A stretch of 21,432 nucleotides of DNA. Origin: Colimorpha_A sp045593985. Its GTDB lineage: Bacteria; Bacillota; Clostridia; Oscillospirales; CAG-272. The notes below the pieces were generated by a model. The model worked only from the letters and a program-made list of their open reading frames with translations, was not told the origin of the DNA and searched no databases. The translations under genes were made by a program, and so were the position numbers. Below are positions 7,162-15,141 of the stretch, one piece after another. The stretch is from the NCBI GenBank assembly GCA_045593985.1, contig JAZNXR010000123.1:1-21432 (forward strand), read 5' to 3'. Within the stretch, counting starts at the first letter, position 1, and the number at the start of each line of letters is the position of its first letter.

Positions 7162-8514
7162 TTACTCCGTTCTGTCGGTAAGTGTAATGAATTTCGTGAA
7201 TTTTCCGAACCAACCCATCTTTACGTTCTGTATTGCACCGTGTCGGTTTTTCGCAATGATAACCTCGGCAGTATTTTGAATTTCATTGTTCTTTTCTGCC
7301 TTATCGTAATACTCGTCGCGGTAAAGGAACATAACTATGTCAGCGTCCTGCTCGATCGCACCCGAGTCACGAAGATCGGAAAGCATAGGACGCTTGTCGG
7401 TACGGCTCTCAGGTCCACGGGAGAGCTGTGCGCAGCAAATAACAGGTACACGAAGATCCTTAGCAAGAAGCTTAAGGCTTCTCGATATATCGGCAACGTC
7501 GTTTACTCGGCTGTCGTTTTTCTTCGTATTATCGCTCTGCATAAGCTGGAGATAGTCGATAACAACAAGTCCGAGATTTTTGACTCGGCGAAGCTTGGAT
7601 CTCATTCCGGCAGCAGAGATGCCGGCGGTATCGTCAATGAGAATATCGCACTCGCTCAAAACAGCAGAGGCTCTTGCGAGCTTTTCCCATTCTTCGGAAG
7701 AAAGATTGCCCGAACGAATGGAGTAGCTGCTAACGAGCGCTTCACTTGACAGCATACGGGAAACAAGCTGTTCAGCTGACATTTCAAGGTTAAATACGCA
7801 AACCGTCTTTTTGCTTAAACGCGCAACGTTTGTAGCAATATTCATGGCAAACGACGTCTTACCCATAGCAGGACGGGCGCCGATCAGAATGAGGTCACCC
7901 GGTCCCATTCCGACGAGAACCTTATCGAGGTCGGAAAAGCCGGTCGGCTGACCTGCCGCCGCTGCGGGATCAGTCTGAAGGAGCTTAAGATGCTCGTAGT
8001 TAGCAAGAAGAGCATCCTTAATATGAGTAAAGCCCTTGGTTTGAGACACCTCGGCTATATCAAATATTTTCTGCTCGGCTGAGTCGAGAAGCGCTTCAAC
8101 TGTATCTTTTTCGGAATATGCATCGTCAGTGATCTCAGAGCAGGTCTCGATAAGCTGACGGAGTATTCTCTTGTCACGGACGATCTTTGCATAGTCCTTG
8201 ACGTTCGATGCGCTTGGAACGATTTCGGCAATAAGCTTGATGTATTTCTTGCTATCCTCAATGTTATCGTATATTCCGCGGTGAACGAGAGCATCAATGA
8301 GAGTAACAACGTCAATCGTTCTGTTCTGGATAAGAAGATCCTGCATAGCAAGATAAATCTGCGAATGTTCCTCGAGATAGAAATCCGTGCTCTTAATTAT
8401 GCCCGAAACATCAGTAAGACAGTCCGGATTGATAAGAATAGATCCGAGAACAGACTGCTCGGCCTCAAGCGAGAACGGCATTTTTTTTATGATGTCATTA
8501 GAAGTGATATCCAT
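7162..8514 (-). CDS. dnaB: Replicative DNA helicase DnaB (DnaC in B. subtilis naming)
   Basis: Hexameric helicase that unwinds DNA at the replication fork. The 450-residue protein has the N-terminal DnaB domain (about 13-115, beginning P-F-S-L-E-A-E-Q-S-V-L-G), a linker, and a RecA-like domain from about 185. Walker A is G-A-R-P-A-M-G-K-T-S at 212-221, and L-V-V-I-D-Y-L-Q-L-M carries Walker B. C-terminal motifs include R-D-S-G-A-I-E-Q-D-A-D and I-A-K-N-R-H-G. No intein or insertion is present. The ATG at 8514 is the obvious start, but its AAAGGAA site (8534-8540) is about 19 bases away with a small GC hairpin in between. The gene follows rplI by 38 bases, as in many Bacillota. Confidence 0.98.
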   Translation of the reverse strand: MDITSNDIIKKMPFSLEAEQSVLGSILINPDCLTDVSGIIKSTDFYLEEHSQIYLAMQDLLIQNRTIDVVTLIDALVHRGIYDNIEDSKKYIKLIAEIVPSASNVKDYAKIVRDKRILRQLIETCSEITDDAYSEKDTVEALLDSAEQKIFDIAEVSQTKGFTHIKDALLANYEHLKLLQTDPAAAAGQPTGFSDLDKVLVGMGPGDLILIGARPAMGKTSFAMNIATNVARLSKKTVCVFNLEMSAEQLVSRMLSSEALVSSYSIRSGNLSSEEWEKLARASAVLSECDILIDDTAGISAAGMRSKLRRVKNLGLVVIDYLQLMQSDNTKKNDSRVNDVADISRSLKLLAKDLRVPVICCAQLSRGPESRTDKRPMLSDLRDSGAIEQDADIVMFLYRDEYYDKAEKNNEIQNTAEVIIAKNRHGAIQNVKMGWFGKFTKFITLTDRTE

Positions 8515-8521
8515 ATTGAAT

Positions 8522-8540
8522 GCGGCACGCCGCTTCCTTT
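8522..8540 (-). promoter_or_regulatory. Distant dnaB ribosome binding site with intervening mini-hairpin
   Basis: On the minus strand the order is AAAGGAA (8534-8540), then GCGGCGTGCCGC (8522-8533, able to form a four-base-pair GC stem with a four-base loop), then seven bases and the dnaB ATG. Linear spacing is 19 bases; if the hairpin forms, the effective spacing is about seven. No closer Shine-Dalgarno sequence is visible. A structure-dependent initiation site is an inference. Confidence 0.4.
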
Positions 8541-8552
8541 CGATGACTTAAA

Positions 8553-8996
8553 TTATTTCTCTAAAACCTGTACGGTCAGCTTTCCGACAACCTCGGGGAA
8601 AAGCTTAACGTCATATTTATAGGTGCCGTAGCTCTTGATAGGATCGGGCATAACAATTTTTCTCTTGTCCACAACAATTCCAAACTGCGCCTTGAGTTGC
8701 TCGGCAATTTCCTTCGAGGTGATCGAGCCATAGAGACGGCCTTCATTTCCGCCGGCAACGATTTTAACGGTAATGCCGGAGAGCTTAGCTGCAAGCTCCT
8801 TTGCGTTTGCAAGGTCGGTATCGTGCTTGAACTGGATCGATGCCTCGCGATTCTTAAGCTCGTTCATTGCCTTTGCGTCGGCAGGAACTGCGAGCTTCTT
8901 CGGGAAAAGGAAGTTGCGAGCGTAGCCCTCTGAAACGTCAATGAGCTCGCCCTTTTTTCCTTGTGCTTTTACGTCTTGTGTTAAAATAACCTTCAT
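8553..8996 (-). CDS. rplI: Large-subunit ribosomal protein bL9
   Basis: Structural protein of the 50S subunit that binds 23S rRNA near the L1 stalk. The 147-residue length is normal. The N-terminal domain begins M-K-V-I-L-T-Q-D-V and carries G-K-K-G-E-L-I-D-V-S-E-G-Y-A-R-N-F-L (about 13-30). A charged connecting helix (about 40-75) leads to the C-terminal domain with G-R-L-Y-G-S-I-T. The ATG at 8996 is preceded by GAGAGGA, which fills the 14-base gap after gdpP. It sits between gdpP and dnaB, the usual Bacillota order. Confidence 0.97.
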   Translation of the reverse strand: MKVILTQDVKAQGKKGELIDVSEGYARNFLFPKKLAVPADAKAMNELKNREASIQFKHDTDLANAKELAAKLSGITVKIVAGGNEGRLYGSITSKEIAEQLKAQFGIVVDKRKIVMPDPIKSYGTYKYDVKLFPEVVGKLTVQVLEK

Positions 8997-9010
8997 GTTA
9001 CTATCCTCTC

Positions 9011-11026
9011 TCAGGAAATATTGTTTTCAGACATATATTCGTCAATTGCGTTTTTCAGCATTGACAGAGCTTCATTCATAGATCCGGTAAGCTTAGTAGC
9101 GGCTGAATCAAAGTGGCCGCCGCCCTGGATTTTTTCAAGAATCAGCTGAACGTTGATTTCGCCCGATGAACGAGCCGAAACATGAATACTGTCGCCGATT
9201 CTGCATAGCGCGAAGGAGGCCTTAACTCCCTCAACTGTAAGGAGCTTATCAGCAGCCTTGGCAGCAGAAATGCGGTCGGATGCTGTATTGTCGGGCGAAT
9301 CGTTAACCGATATTGCCATGACCGTGCGATATACAACGACGTTAGATTCAAACTTTGCCTCCGAGATAAAGTCGGAAAGGCAGGATTTAAACAGCGTAAG
9401 CGCATCGGCAGGGCTTGCTCCCTCGCCACGTAGATAAAGAGCTGCGCCGAAGGTTTTAACGCCGGCGTTACGCGTGAACTGCTTTGTGTCGAGAAGGATT
9501 CCCGAGTACATAATATCCGCTTCGTCCTTTGTCAGGATGCCGGAGGGAAGAGCCTGGTCGAGAATCTCGGCAACAAGCTCGGAAGCCGAGGATGCCGACG
9601 GCTCGATATAAGAAATAACGGGAGTCTCGTCGAATTCTGCTGTCTTTCTGTGGTGATCGATATATACGGTGCGAGAAGAAATCTCGACGACCTCGGGTGC
9701 TTCAAGCTGAGTTTTAGCGTTAACGTCAACGATGACGGTTAAGGTGTCACCGCCGATAAGGTCTTGCGCCTCGTGAGCGTTGACTATAATGTTTCCGTCA
9801 CGGTATTCGGGCTGGTTTCTCAGCCTGTCATAGCACTTTTTGAAGTTTTCGTCATTAATATTTGCTACAATGTTAAAGGGAACTCCGCAGAATGCGCAAA
9901 GTCTTGCAATTCCGAAGCAAGCGCCGATACAGTCAAAGTCGGGCATTCTGTGTCCCATAATGATAACACGGGAGCTTTTTGAAATCTGGGAAGTAAGCTC
10001 GTTTGCGATAACACGGGATCTTACCTTGGTGCGCTTTTGAACGGACTGCGATTTACCGCCAAAGAACTCAAGGCCCTTGGGGCTCTTGACAACAACCTGG
10101 TCACCGCCGCGCTGAAGCGCCATATCAAGAGCTTCGGCTGCAACTCTTTCCTTCTCGGCAAGAGTTCCTTCGACGTTCGATACGCCCATTGAAACGGTTA
10201 CGGAGAAGCTGCTTTCGCCAACACGTACCTCTCGCACCTTGTCAAGAACATCAAATTTTTTCTCTACAAATTCTGCCATCTCGGCAGCACGGAAAATGAA
10301 AACGTATTTGCTGCTTTGATATTCCTTTAAAATACCGTTTGAGCCCTCAGCCCACTCCTTCAAAATCTTATCGATTTCGTTTGCGGCGCCTCTGACACCG
10401 TCGTTTGTATACTGCGAAAGCTCCTCGAGATTATCTGCAAGGATATATGCAACCTGTGTTTCCTCGTCTTCAATGTGCTTTTCGAGCGATTCAAATTCCG
10501 TATTGTCCTCCCAAAGCGTGAGGACGTATTTTTTGTTCTTGGAGGAAATCGAAAAGGCACGAACGTAGTAGCTTCTGTCGTCGAGAGTCATTCTCGTTCC
10601 GACATCGGATGCCCCCGTTTTGATCTCATCAAGAGATTTTCCGATAAAATCCTCAAAGCTGATGCCTGTGATGTTTCTGCCGCCGAGATGATCGGTTAGT
10701 GCTGCATTATACCAGACTATTTTGCCGTCCGTTCGGCAAATCAAAACCGGCTGCGGCATTTTGATTATCAGGTCGAGCGTTAAGCTTCCAAGAAAGTTGT
10801 CCCCTTCAACAGAACCGGCAGAAGGTGCCATAGCGCCATAGTTAAGCATAAATATCATGGTGGCTGCATACGCAATAACCGCAATGATCCAAATGAGATG
10901 GCTGCTTGAGCCGCTGAATGCGTATATCATTCCCGTAACTGATAAAAATGCGAGGGTGACAAGTGTAATAGGGAATAGGCTCGTGAATTTCATTCTTGAA
11001 ATTAATTCTTTGAATTTTGCTTTCAT
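9011..11026 (-). CDS. gdpP: Cyclic-di-AMP phosphodiesterase GdpP (YybT family)
   Basis: Membrane-bound phosphodiesterase that hydrolyses c-di-AMP to pApA, tuning potassium and osmolyte balance and cell-wall stress responses. The 671 residues contain two transmembrane helices (about 16-36 and 43-63), a PAS domain (about 82-180), a degenerate GGDEF domain (about 183-325) lacking the GG(D/E)EF signature, and a DHH/DHHA1 module. Metal ligands seen are H359, D363, D365, D434, D457-H458-H459 and D513; the DHHA1 G-G-G-H is at 635-638. The residues after D434 are V-N, where B. subtilis-type proteins usually have T-H; the recognised metal ligands are intact, so activity is expected. The ATG at 11026 follows yybS by 11 bases. 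The order yybS-gdpP-rplI-dnaB matches the B. subtilis yyb locus. Confidence 0.95.
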   Translation of the reverse strand: MKAKFKELISRMKFTSLFPITLVTLAFLSVTGMIYAFSGSSSHLIWIIAVIAYAATMIFMLNYGAMAPSAGSVEGDNFLGSLTLDLIIKMPQPVLICRTDGKIVWYNAALTDHLGGRNITGISFEDFIGKSLDEIKTGASDVGTRMTLDDRSYYVRAFSISSKNKKYVLTLWEDNTEFESLEKHIEDEETQVAYILADNLEELSQYTNDGVRGAANEIDKILKEWAEGSNGILKEYQSSKYVFIFRAAEMAEFVEKKFDVLDKVREVRVGESSFSVTVSMGVSNVEGTLAEKERVAAEALDMALQRGGDQVVVKSPKGLEFFGGKSQSVQKRTKVRSRVIANELTSQISKSSRVIIMGHRMPDFDCIGACFGIARLCAFCGVPFNIVANINDENFKKCYDRLRNQPEYRDGNIIVNAHEAQDLIGGDTLTVIVDVNAKTQLEAPEVVEISSRTVYIDHHRKTAEFDETPVISYIEPSASSASELVAEILDQALPSGILTKDEADIMYSGILLDTKQFTRNAGVKTFGAALYLRGEGASPADALTLFKSCLSDFISEAKFESNVVVYRTVMAISVNDSPDNTASDRISAAKAADKLLTVEGVKASFALCRIGDSIHVSARSSGEINVQLILEKIQGGGHFDSAATKLTGSMNEALSMLKNAIDEYMSENNIS

Positions 11027-11037
11027 GTTCGCGCTCC

Positions 11038-12039
11038 TTATTCTTGTTTTTTGGCTTTGCGTTTGGAAATTACAGCAGCAAAGCTATCATAGAGGCCATA
11101 GAAGGCAGATATCATAATAAACGGAACAACTCCGTTAAATACTGCTATTATGAGAGTGATGGGACGGAAAATACGTAGACACTTAACTCCGTTAACTTCT
11201 TTCGGTGTGAACGAGGTTAGCAGACCTGTGAGGAAAACGAGAGGGAAAATTATAATAAGCATGTTTAGTGCAGAAAGGAAAACGAGATTATATCGCTCGA
11301 AAATCGCAATAATAAGCAATGAGAGAAGAAAAACTACGGATGAAACTACCGACGGCAGAAGATCCCACGATTCCTTTTCAATCATTGCAGCGAGTGTGTT
11401 TTCGGTTATCTTTTTGTAAATGCCTGCAATGAGAAATCCCAAAAGGATAAGCGTGACATACAGGACTGCGGGGATGAGACAAACGATTGTGTTGAGATAT
11501 GAAACAACGTTCGACTCGGCAATCAGAGGTACGACAGTTCCGGCAACACTTACCTCGAAAGAGCTGTAAAGAAGCTCGGATATCTGCTTGAAGAAGAAGG
11601 GGAAAGCCTCCCTTATTGCGGAGAGGGAAATATATCCCGTGCTTGCGTAAGTGATGTAGAGAATGACGGAAGAAAAAACCGCTGTAATAACTGCCGACGC
11701 TATTGAAATTGCTTCGTAACGCTTTAATTTTTTCTTGTGAATCAGCGGCAATGTCACCGAGAACGGCAGATACGATATCGCCAGCAGAGAAGAATAAAAA
11801 TCCTTTGTTAATACATACGATAATGCCAGTCCGGCGACGGATGCGGTAAATGAAGCGAAATAAAGATGCGATGCATTAAGGAAAGCGGATGCTGTCGCTG
11901 CAACGGTAAAGAAGATTGCAAACAATCCGGGATCGGTTACAAGCGCAAGGTTTATTGAAAAGACCGCGGTAAGCAGCATAGTCAAAAATGACAAAAGAAG
12001 CTTTTTGTTATTCAATTTTCGGTTTGACAAATCGGTCAT
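11038..12039 (-). CDS. yybS: YybS-like DUF2232 multipass membrane protein
   Basis: A 333-residue, very hydrophobic protein with roughly eight predicted membrane segments, a short basic N-terminus (T-D-L-S-N-R-K-L-N-N-K-K) and a basic C-terminal tail. Assignment to the YybS/DUF2232 family rests on topology, size and position directly upstream of gdpP; function is unknown. The frame could open at a TTG at 12102, but that codon lies in the -35 box of the operon promoter. The ATG at 12039 has AAGGA seven bases upstream and is the real start. It is the first gene of the yybS-to-ftsH operon, with a leader of about 30 bases. Confidence 0.8.
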   Translation of the reverse strand: MTDLSNRKLNNKKLLLSFLTMLLTAVFSINLALVTDPGLFAIFFTVAATASAFLNASHLYFASFTASVAGLALSYVLTKDFYSSLLAISYLPFSVTLPLIHKKKLKRYEAISIASAVITAVFSSVILYITYASTGYISLSAIREAFPFFFKQISELLYSSFEVSVAGTVVPLIAESNVVSYLNTIVCLIPAVLYVTLILLGFLIAGIYKKITENTLAAMIEKESWDLLPSVVSSVVFLLSLLIIAIFERYNLVFLSALNMLIIIFPLVFLTGLLTSFTPKEVNGVKCLRIFRPITLIIAVFNGVVPFIMISAFYGLYDSFAAVISKRKAKKQE

Positions 12040-12073
12040 CGGTGAATCCTTAATACAAGTATTGCATTTTAAC

Positions 12074-12102
12074 ATTGTACCACTAAAAACCAATTTTGTC
12101 AA
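12074..12102 (-). promoter_or_regulatory. Sigma-A-type promoter of the yybS-gdpP-rplI-dnaB-tilS-hpt-ftsH operon
   Basis: On the minus strand TTGACA (12097-12102, full consensus) and TACAAT (12074-12079, five of six) are separated by 17 bases. No other strong promoter is seen in the 8.9 kb that follow, so it may serve all seven genes. It is divergent from the promoter at 12172-12200; the 69 bases between the two -35 boxes are AT-rich, with no operator that I can recognise. Confidence 0.85.
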
Positions 12103-12171
12103 ATATTATTTCAATTATATAAACACTTTTCTTCAAATAAGAAAAATAAGTAGTTATATCACAAAAAACAC

Positions 12172-12200
12172 TTGAAAAGCGCTCGATTTTACTGTATAAT
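12172..12200 (+). promoter_or_regulatory. Sigma-A-type promoter of the nucleoside salvage block
   Basis: TTGAAA (12172-12177) and TATAAT (12195-12200, full consensus) are separated by 17 bases. Predicted transcription starts near 12207, which rules out the ATG at 12204 and supports the ATG at 12228. The spacer begins with an AGCGCT palindrome, too short to call an operator. Confidence 0.85.
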
Positions 12201-12227
12201 GATATGAGAATGTATTCGGAGGAGTTT

Positions 12228-12731
12228 ATGAGAGAAATATCCCCATTTGATTTGCCCGATAATTTTTTCAAAGCAATAGCTGATGAGTGGATGCTCGTAA
12301 CGGCGGTTAATAAAAACGGAGACGTTAATACCATGACCGCTTCATGGGGCGGCTTTGGCTATATGTGGGCTCGTCCCGTCGGTCTTTGTGTTATTCGTCC
12401 GCAAAGATACACGAATGAATTTGTAAAGGAAGCCGATATTATCACTTTATCCTTTCTTGAAGACGGACACCGTGATGCATTAAAGCTTTGCGGAACTGTC
12501 AGCGGACGTGATAGAGACAAAATCACGGAAGCAGGCTTAAAGGTTGTTAAAGAAAATGATTACGCATATTTTGAGCAGGCTCGTCTCGTTGTTATAGGTA
12601 AGAAGATCTATGTCGATAAGTTCAAGGAGGAATGCTTCCTTGATAGGAGTATTATTGACGAAAAATATCCGAAGCGTGACTATCATGATGTCTACGTTCT
12701 CGAAATCGAAAAAGTAATTGTAAAGGACTAA
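12228..12731 (+). CDS. Flavin reductase-like domain protein (FMN-binding split barrel)
   Basis: A 167-residue protein resembling the flavin reductase-like family (PF01613 type), which bind FMN and reduce flavins with NAD(P)H or serve as flavin carriers. Visible features are the opening strand W-M-L-V-T-A-V-N-K-N-G, the M-T-A-S-W-G-G flavin-contact turn, C-V-I-R-P-Q-R-Y-T and I-I-T-L-S-F-L. The ATG at 12228 has GGAGG five bases upstream; ATGs at 12204 and 12210 are at or just after the predicted transcription start and lack a site. It is first in the block and eight bases before the deoB-cdd gene. Its substrate is unknown, and nothing in the sequence ties it to nucleoside metabolism beyond co-transcription. 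Confidence 0.85.
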   Translation: MREISPFDLPDNFFKAIADEWMLVTAVNKNGDVNTMTASWGGFGYMWARPVGLCVIRPQRYTNEFVKEADIITLSFLEDGHRDALKLCGTVSGRDRDKITEAGLKVVKENDYAYFEQARLVVIGKKIYVDKFKEECFLDRSIIDEKYPKRDYHDVYVLEIEKVIVKD

Positions 12732-12739
12732 TTCTTGAA

Positions 12740-14314
12740 ATGAAGTTTAAAAGAGTATTTCTCATAGTTCTCGACAGCTTTGGTGTTGGCGAGCTTCCCG
12801 ACAGTGCTGATTTCGGAGATGAAGGCTCCGATACGCTCGGCGCCGTATATTCAAGCGGAAGGCTGAACGTGCCAAATATGAAGGAGCTCGGACTCTTTAA
12901 TATTGACGGCGTTCGGGCTGATCGACCTATCCCTGTACCCAAGGGTGCTTACGGCAGGTCAGGCGAGCTTTCCCGCGGCAAGGATACGACGGTAGGACAT
13001 TGGGAAATTGCAGGCGCAATATCCGAAAAGGCGCTTCCGCTTTATCCTGACGGTTTTCCGTCAGAGATTCTTGACCGCCTCGAAAAGGAAACGGGCTTTG
13101 GCTGGATATGTAACAAGCCGTATTCCGGCACCCAGCTTTTGCTCGACTACGGTCGTGAGCAGAAGGAAACCGGAAAGCTTATCGTTTATACGTCAGGTGA
13201 CAGTGTTTTCCAGGTGGCTGCTCACATGGAGCAGTTCACTCTCGAGCAGCTTTACGATTACTGCGAAAAGGCGAGAAAAATTCTTGTCGGCGAGCATTCA
13301 GTCGGCAGAGTTATCGCTCGTCCCTATATCGGTGAATATCCAAATTATACCCGAACCTCCGACCGTCACGACTATTCTCTTGATTGTCCCAAGACTACGA
13401 TGCTTGACGTGTTGAAGGATGGCGGCTTTGAAACCCTTTCCGTCGGAAAAATTTCCGACATATTTGCAGGACGCGGAGTCACAAGAAGCCTTAAAACATC
13501 GTCCAATACCGATGGAATGGCAAAATCACTTGCGTTGGCAGATGAGGATTTCACAGGTCTTTGTTTCATCAATCTCGTCGATTTCGATATGAAATACGGT
13601 CATAGAAATGATCCTGTCGGTTACGCCGAGGCATTAAACGAGTTTGACGCTTGGCTTCCGTCTTTCAAGGCAAAGCTTAATGATGACGATTTGTTGATCA
13701 TCACCGCCGACCACGGTTGTGATCCTCTTACACCAAGCACTGACCACAGCCGCGAATATGTTCCGATTCTTTGTTATTCCAATACGCTCGTACCGATCAA
13801 CCTCGGAACAAGAACAACATATTCCGATATCGCGTCAACCATCTGCGAGAACTTCGGCGTTGATACACTCGAAGGAACGAGCTTCTTAAAATCCCTTATC
13901 GTAACCTCTCCGACAGACCTTATAAACGAGGCAAAAGAAGCGCAAAAGGCTTCCTTTGCTCCTTATTCACACTACAATGTCGGTGCTGCTCTCTTGTGTG
14001 ACGATGGGATGATTTTCAGAGGCGCGAACGTAGAGAGCGCCGCTTATTCTCCCACGACCTGCGCCGAAAGAACGGCTTTGACAAAAGCAGTAAGCGAAGG
14101 TGCCAAAGAGCTAAAGGCAATTGCGGTTGTCGGAGGACCAAACGGAGAGACCGTCGGAGGATGTACTCCCTGCGGAGTTTGTCGTCAGTTCCTCTATGAG
14201 CTCGGCGGAAAGGATCTGCCCGTAATTAATCTTGACGTGAATAACAATATCGTTGTCAGACGAATTGAAGAACTTCTTCCCGACGGTTTTTCGGGAAAAC
14301 AGCTCGGAAAGTGA
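12740..14314 (+). CDS. deoB-cdd: Phosphopentomutase-cytidine deaminase fusion (DeoB-Cdd)
   Basis: A 524-residue polypeptide joins two enzymes in one frame. Residues 1-386 are a full-length phosphopentomutase (alkaline phosphatase fold), interconverting ribose-1- and ribose-5-phosphate and the deoxy forms. It has V-L-D-S-F-G-V-G with metal ligand D12, D-T-T-V-G-H-W with the phospho-acceptor Thr at 83/84, D-F-D-M-K-Y-G-H-R, T-A-D-H-G-C-D-P and T-D-H-S-R-E-Y-V-P. It ends in the usual G-T-S-F-L. After a junction of about five residues, 391-524 form a complete homotetramer-type cytidine deaminase: F-A-P-Y-S-H-Y-N-V-G-A-A-L, zinc motif C441-A-E443 with catalytic Glu443, and P-C-G-V-C with C478 and C481. 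No start site or stop lies at the junction. AAAGGA lies 12 bases before the ATG, overlapping the end of the preceding gene. With udp downstream it covers cytidine to ribose-5-phosphate. Confidence 0.95.
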   Translation: MKFKRVFLIVLDSFGVGELPDSADFGDEGSDTLGAVYSSGRLNVPNMKELGLFNIDGVRADRPIPVPKGAYGRSGELSRGKDTTVGHWEIAGAISEKALPLYPDGFPSEILDRLEKETGFGWICNKPYSGTQLLLDYGREQKETGKLIVYTSGDSVFQVAAHMEQFTLEQLYDYCEKARKILVGEHSVGRVIARPYIGEYPNYTRTSDRHDYSLDCPKTTMLDVLKDGGFETLSVGKISDIFAGRGVTRSLKTSSNTDGMAKSLALADEDFTGLCFINLVDFDMKYGHRNDPVGYAEALNEFDAWLPSFKAKLNDDDLLIITADHGCDPLTPSTDHSREYVPILCYSNTLVPINLGTRTTYSDIASTICENFGVDTLEGTSFLKSLIVTSPTDLINEAKEAQKASFAPYSHYNVGAALLCDDGMIFRGANVESAAYSPTTCAERTALTKAVSEGAKELKAIAVVGGPNGETVGGCTPCGVCRQFLYELGGKDLPVINLDVNNNIVVRRIEELLPDGFSGKQLGK

Positions 14315-14322
14315 GAAGATAA

Positions 14323-15081
14323 ATGATTACAAACGGAAAAAGCTATCATATTGCCTGCACTGAAGGAAGCGTGGGAAAATACGTTATTCTTCCCGGTGAT
14401 CCCGGCAGATGCGAGAAGATCGCAAAATATTTTGATAACCCCGCGCTCGTTGCTAATAACCGTGAGTACGTGACTTATACTGGAACGCTTGACGGCGTTA
14501 AAGTATCCGTAACGTCAACGGGTATCGGAGGCCCATCTGCATCAATTGCGATCGAGGAGCTATACGAGCTTGGCGCAGATACCTTCATCCGCGTTGGAAC
14601 CTGCGGCGGCATGCAGAAAAAGGTGCGTGGCGGTGACTGTATCGTCGTTACGGGAGCAATTCGTCATGAGGGCACAAGCAGAGAATATGCGCCGATAGAA
14701 TTTCCTGCTGTCGCAGACTTTAACGTAACAACTGCGCTTGTAAATGCGGCTGATTCTCTCGGCTATCCCTATCACGTCGGCGTTGTACATAACAAGGACG
14801 CCTTTTACGGTCAACATTCGCCAGAAAATATGCCGGTCAGCTATGAGCTTATCAATAAATGGGAGGCTTGGAAGCGACTCGGAACTCTCGGTAGTGAAAT
14901 GGAGTCATCGACACTCTTTACGGTAGCGGCGGCACGAGGCTGCCGTGCAGGCGCGGTTATGTATACCGTATGGAATCAGGAGGAGGATGATAACTATTCC
15001 TCCAAGCCCAACGAGGACACCGACGCTGCAATTCGTATAGCCGTTGAGGCAATCAAATTACTTGTCAAACGGGATAAATAA
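14323..15081 (+). CDS. udp: Uridine phosphorylase
   Basis: NP-I family phosphorylase splitting uridine with phosphate into uracil and ribose-1-phosphate. The 252-residue protein has phosphate-binding P-G-D-P-G-R (24-29), S-T-G-I-G-G-P-S (65-72), R-V-G-T-C-G-G (90-96), E-F-P-A-V-A-D-F (126-133), closely like E. coli Udp, and the ribose-contacting G-S-E-M-E-S (190-195). In the base-recognition loop F-Y-G-Q-H-S keeps the Gln (Q164) but has Ser where E. coli Udp has Arg168; as I recall, Firmicutes Udp proteins often differ here, so a broader nucleoside range is possible. The start is eight bases after the deoB-cdd stop, with a weak GAGAAG site. The product ribose-1-phosphate is the substrate of DeoB. 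A perfect hairpin begins on the base after the stop. Confidence 0.9.
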   Translation: MITNGKSYHIACTEGSVGKYVILPGDPGRCEKIAKYFDNPALVANNREYVTYTGTLDGVKVSVTSTGIGGPSASIAIEELYELGADTFIRVGTCGGMQKKVRGGDCIVVTGAIRHEGTSREYAPIEFPAVADFNVTTALVNAADSLGYPYHVGVVHNKDAFYGQHSPENMPVSYELINKWEAWKRLGTLGSEMESSTLFTVAAARGCRAGAVMYTVWNQEEDDNYSSKPNEDTDAAIRIAVEAIKLLVKRDK

Positions 15082-15112
15082 AGAGAAGCAGGCGTTATTC
15101 GCCTGCTTCTCT
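15082..15112 (+). promoter_or_regulatory. Perfect 13-bp hairpin abutting the udp stop, no U-tract
   Basis: AGAGAAGCAGGCG (15082-15094) pairs perfectly with 15100-15112 around the loop TTATT. The stem starts immediately after the TAA stop and is followed by GATGAATAAA, not a T-run. It may be an intra-operon mRNA-stability or partial-termination element separating the nucleoside genes from the two genes downstream. On the minus strand it is followed by TTATTTAT, so antisense termination is also possible. Confidence 0.55.
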
Positions 15113-15141
15113 GATGAATAAATATCCGAACGGAGGATAAC

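Noticed and set aside
12040..12102. Upstream extension of yybS to a TTG at 12102
   Set aside because: The added codons would overlap the -35 and -10 boxes of a near-consensus promoter, so they cannot be in the mRNA; the ATG at 12039 has a good ribosome binding site.
12204..12227. Earlier ATGs for the flavin reductase-like gene
   Set aside because: They fall at or right after the predicted transcription start and lack a ribosome binding site, while GGAGG precedes the ATG at 12228.
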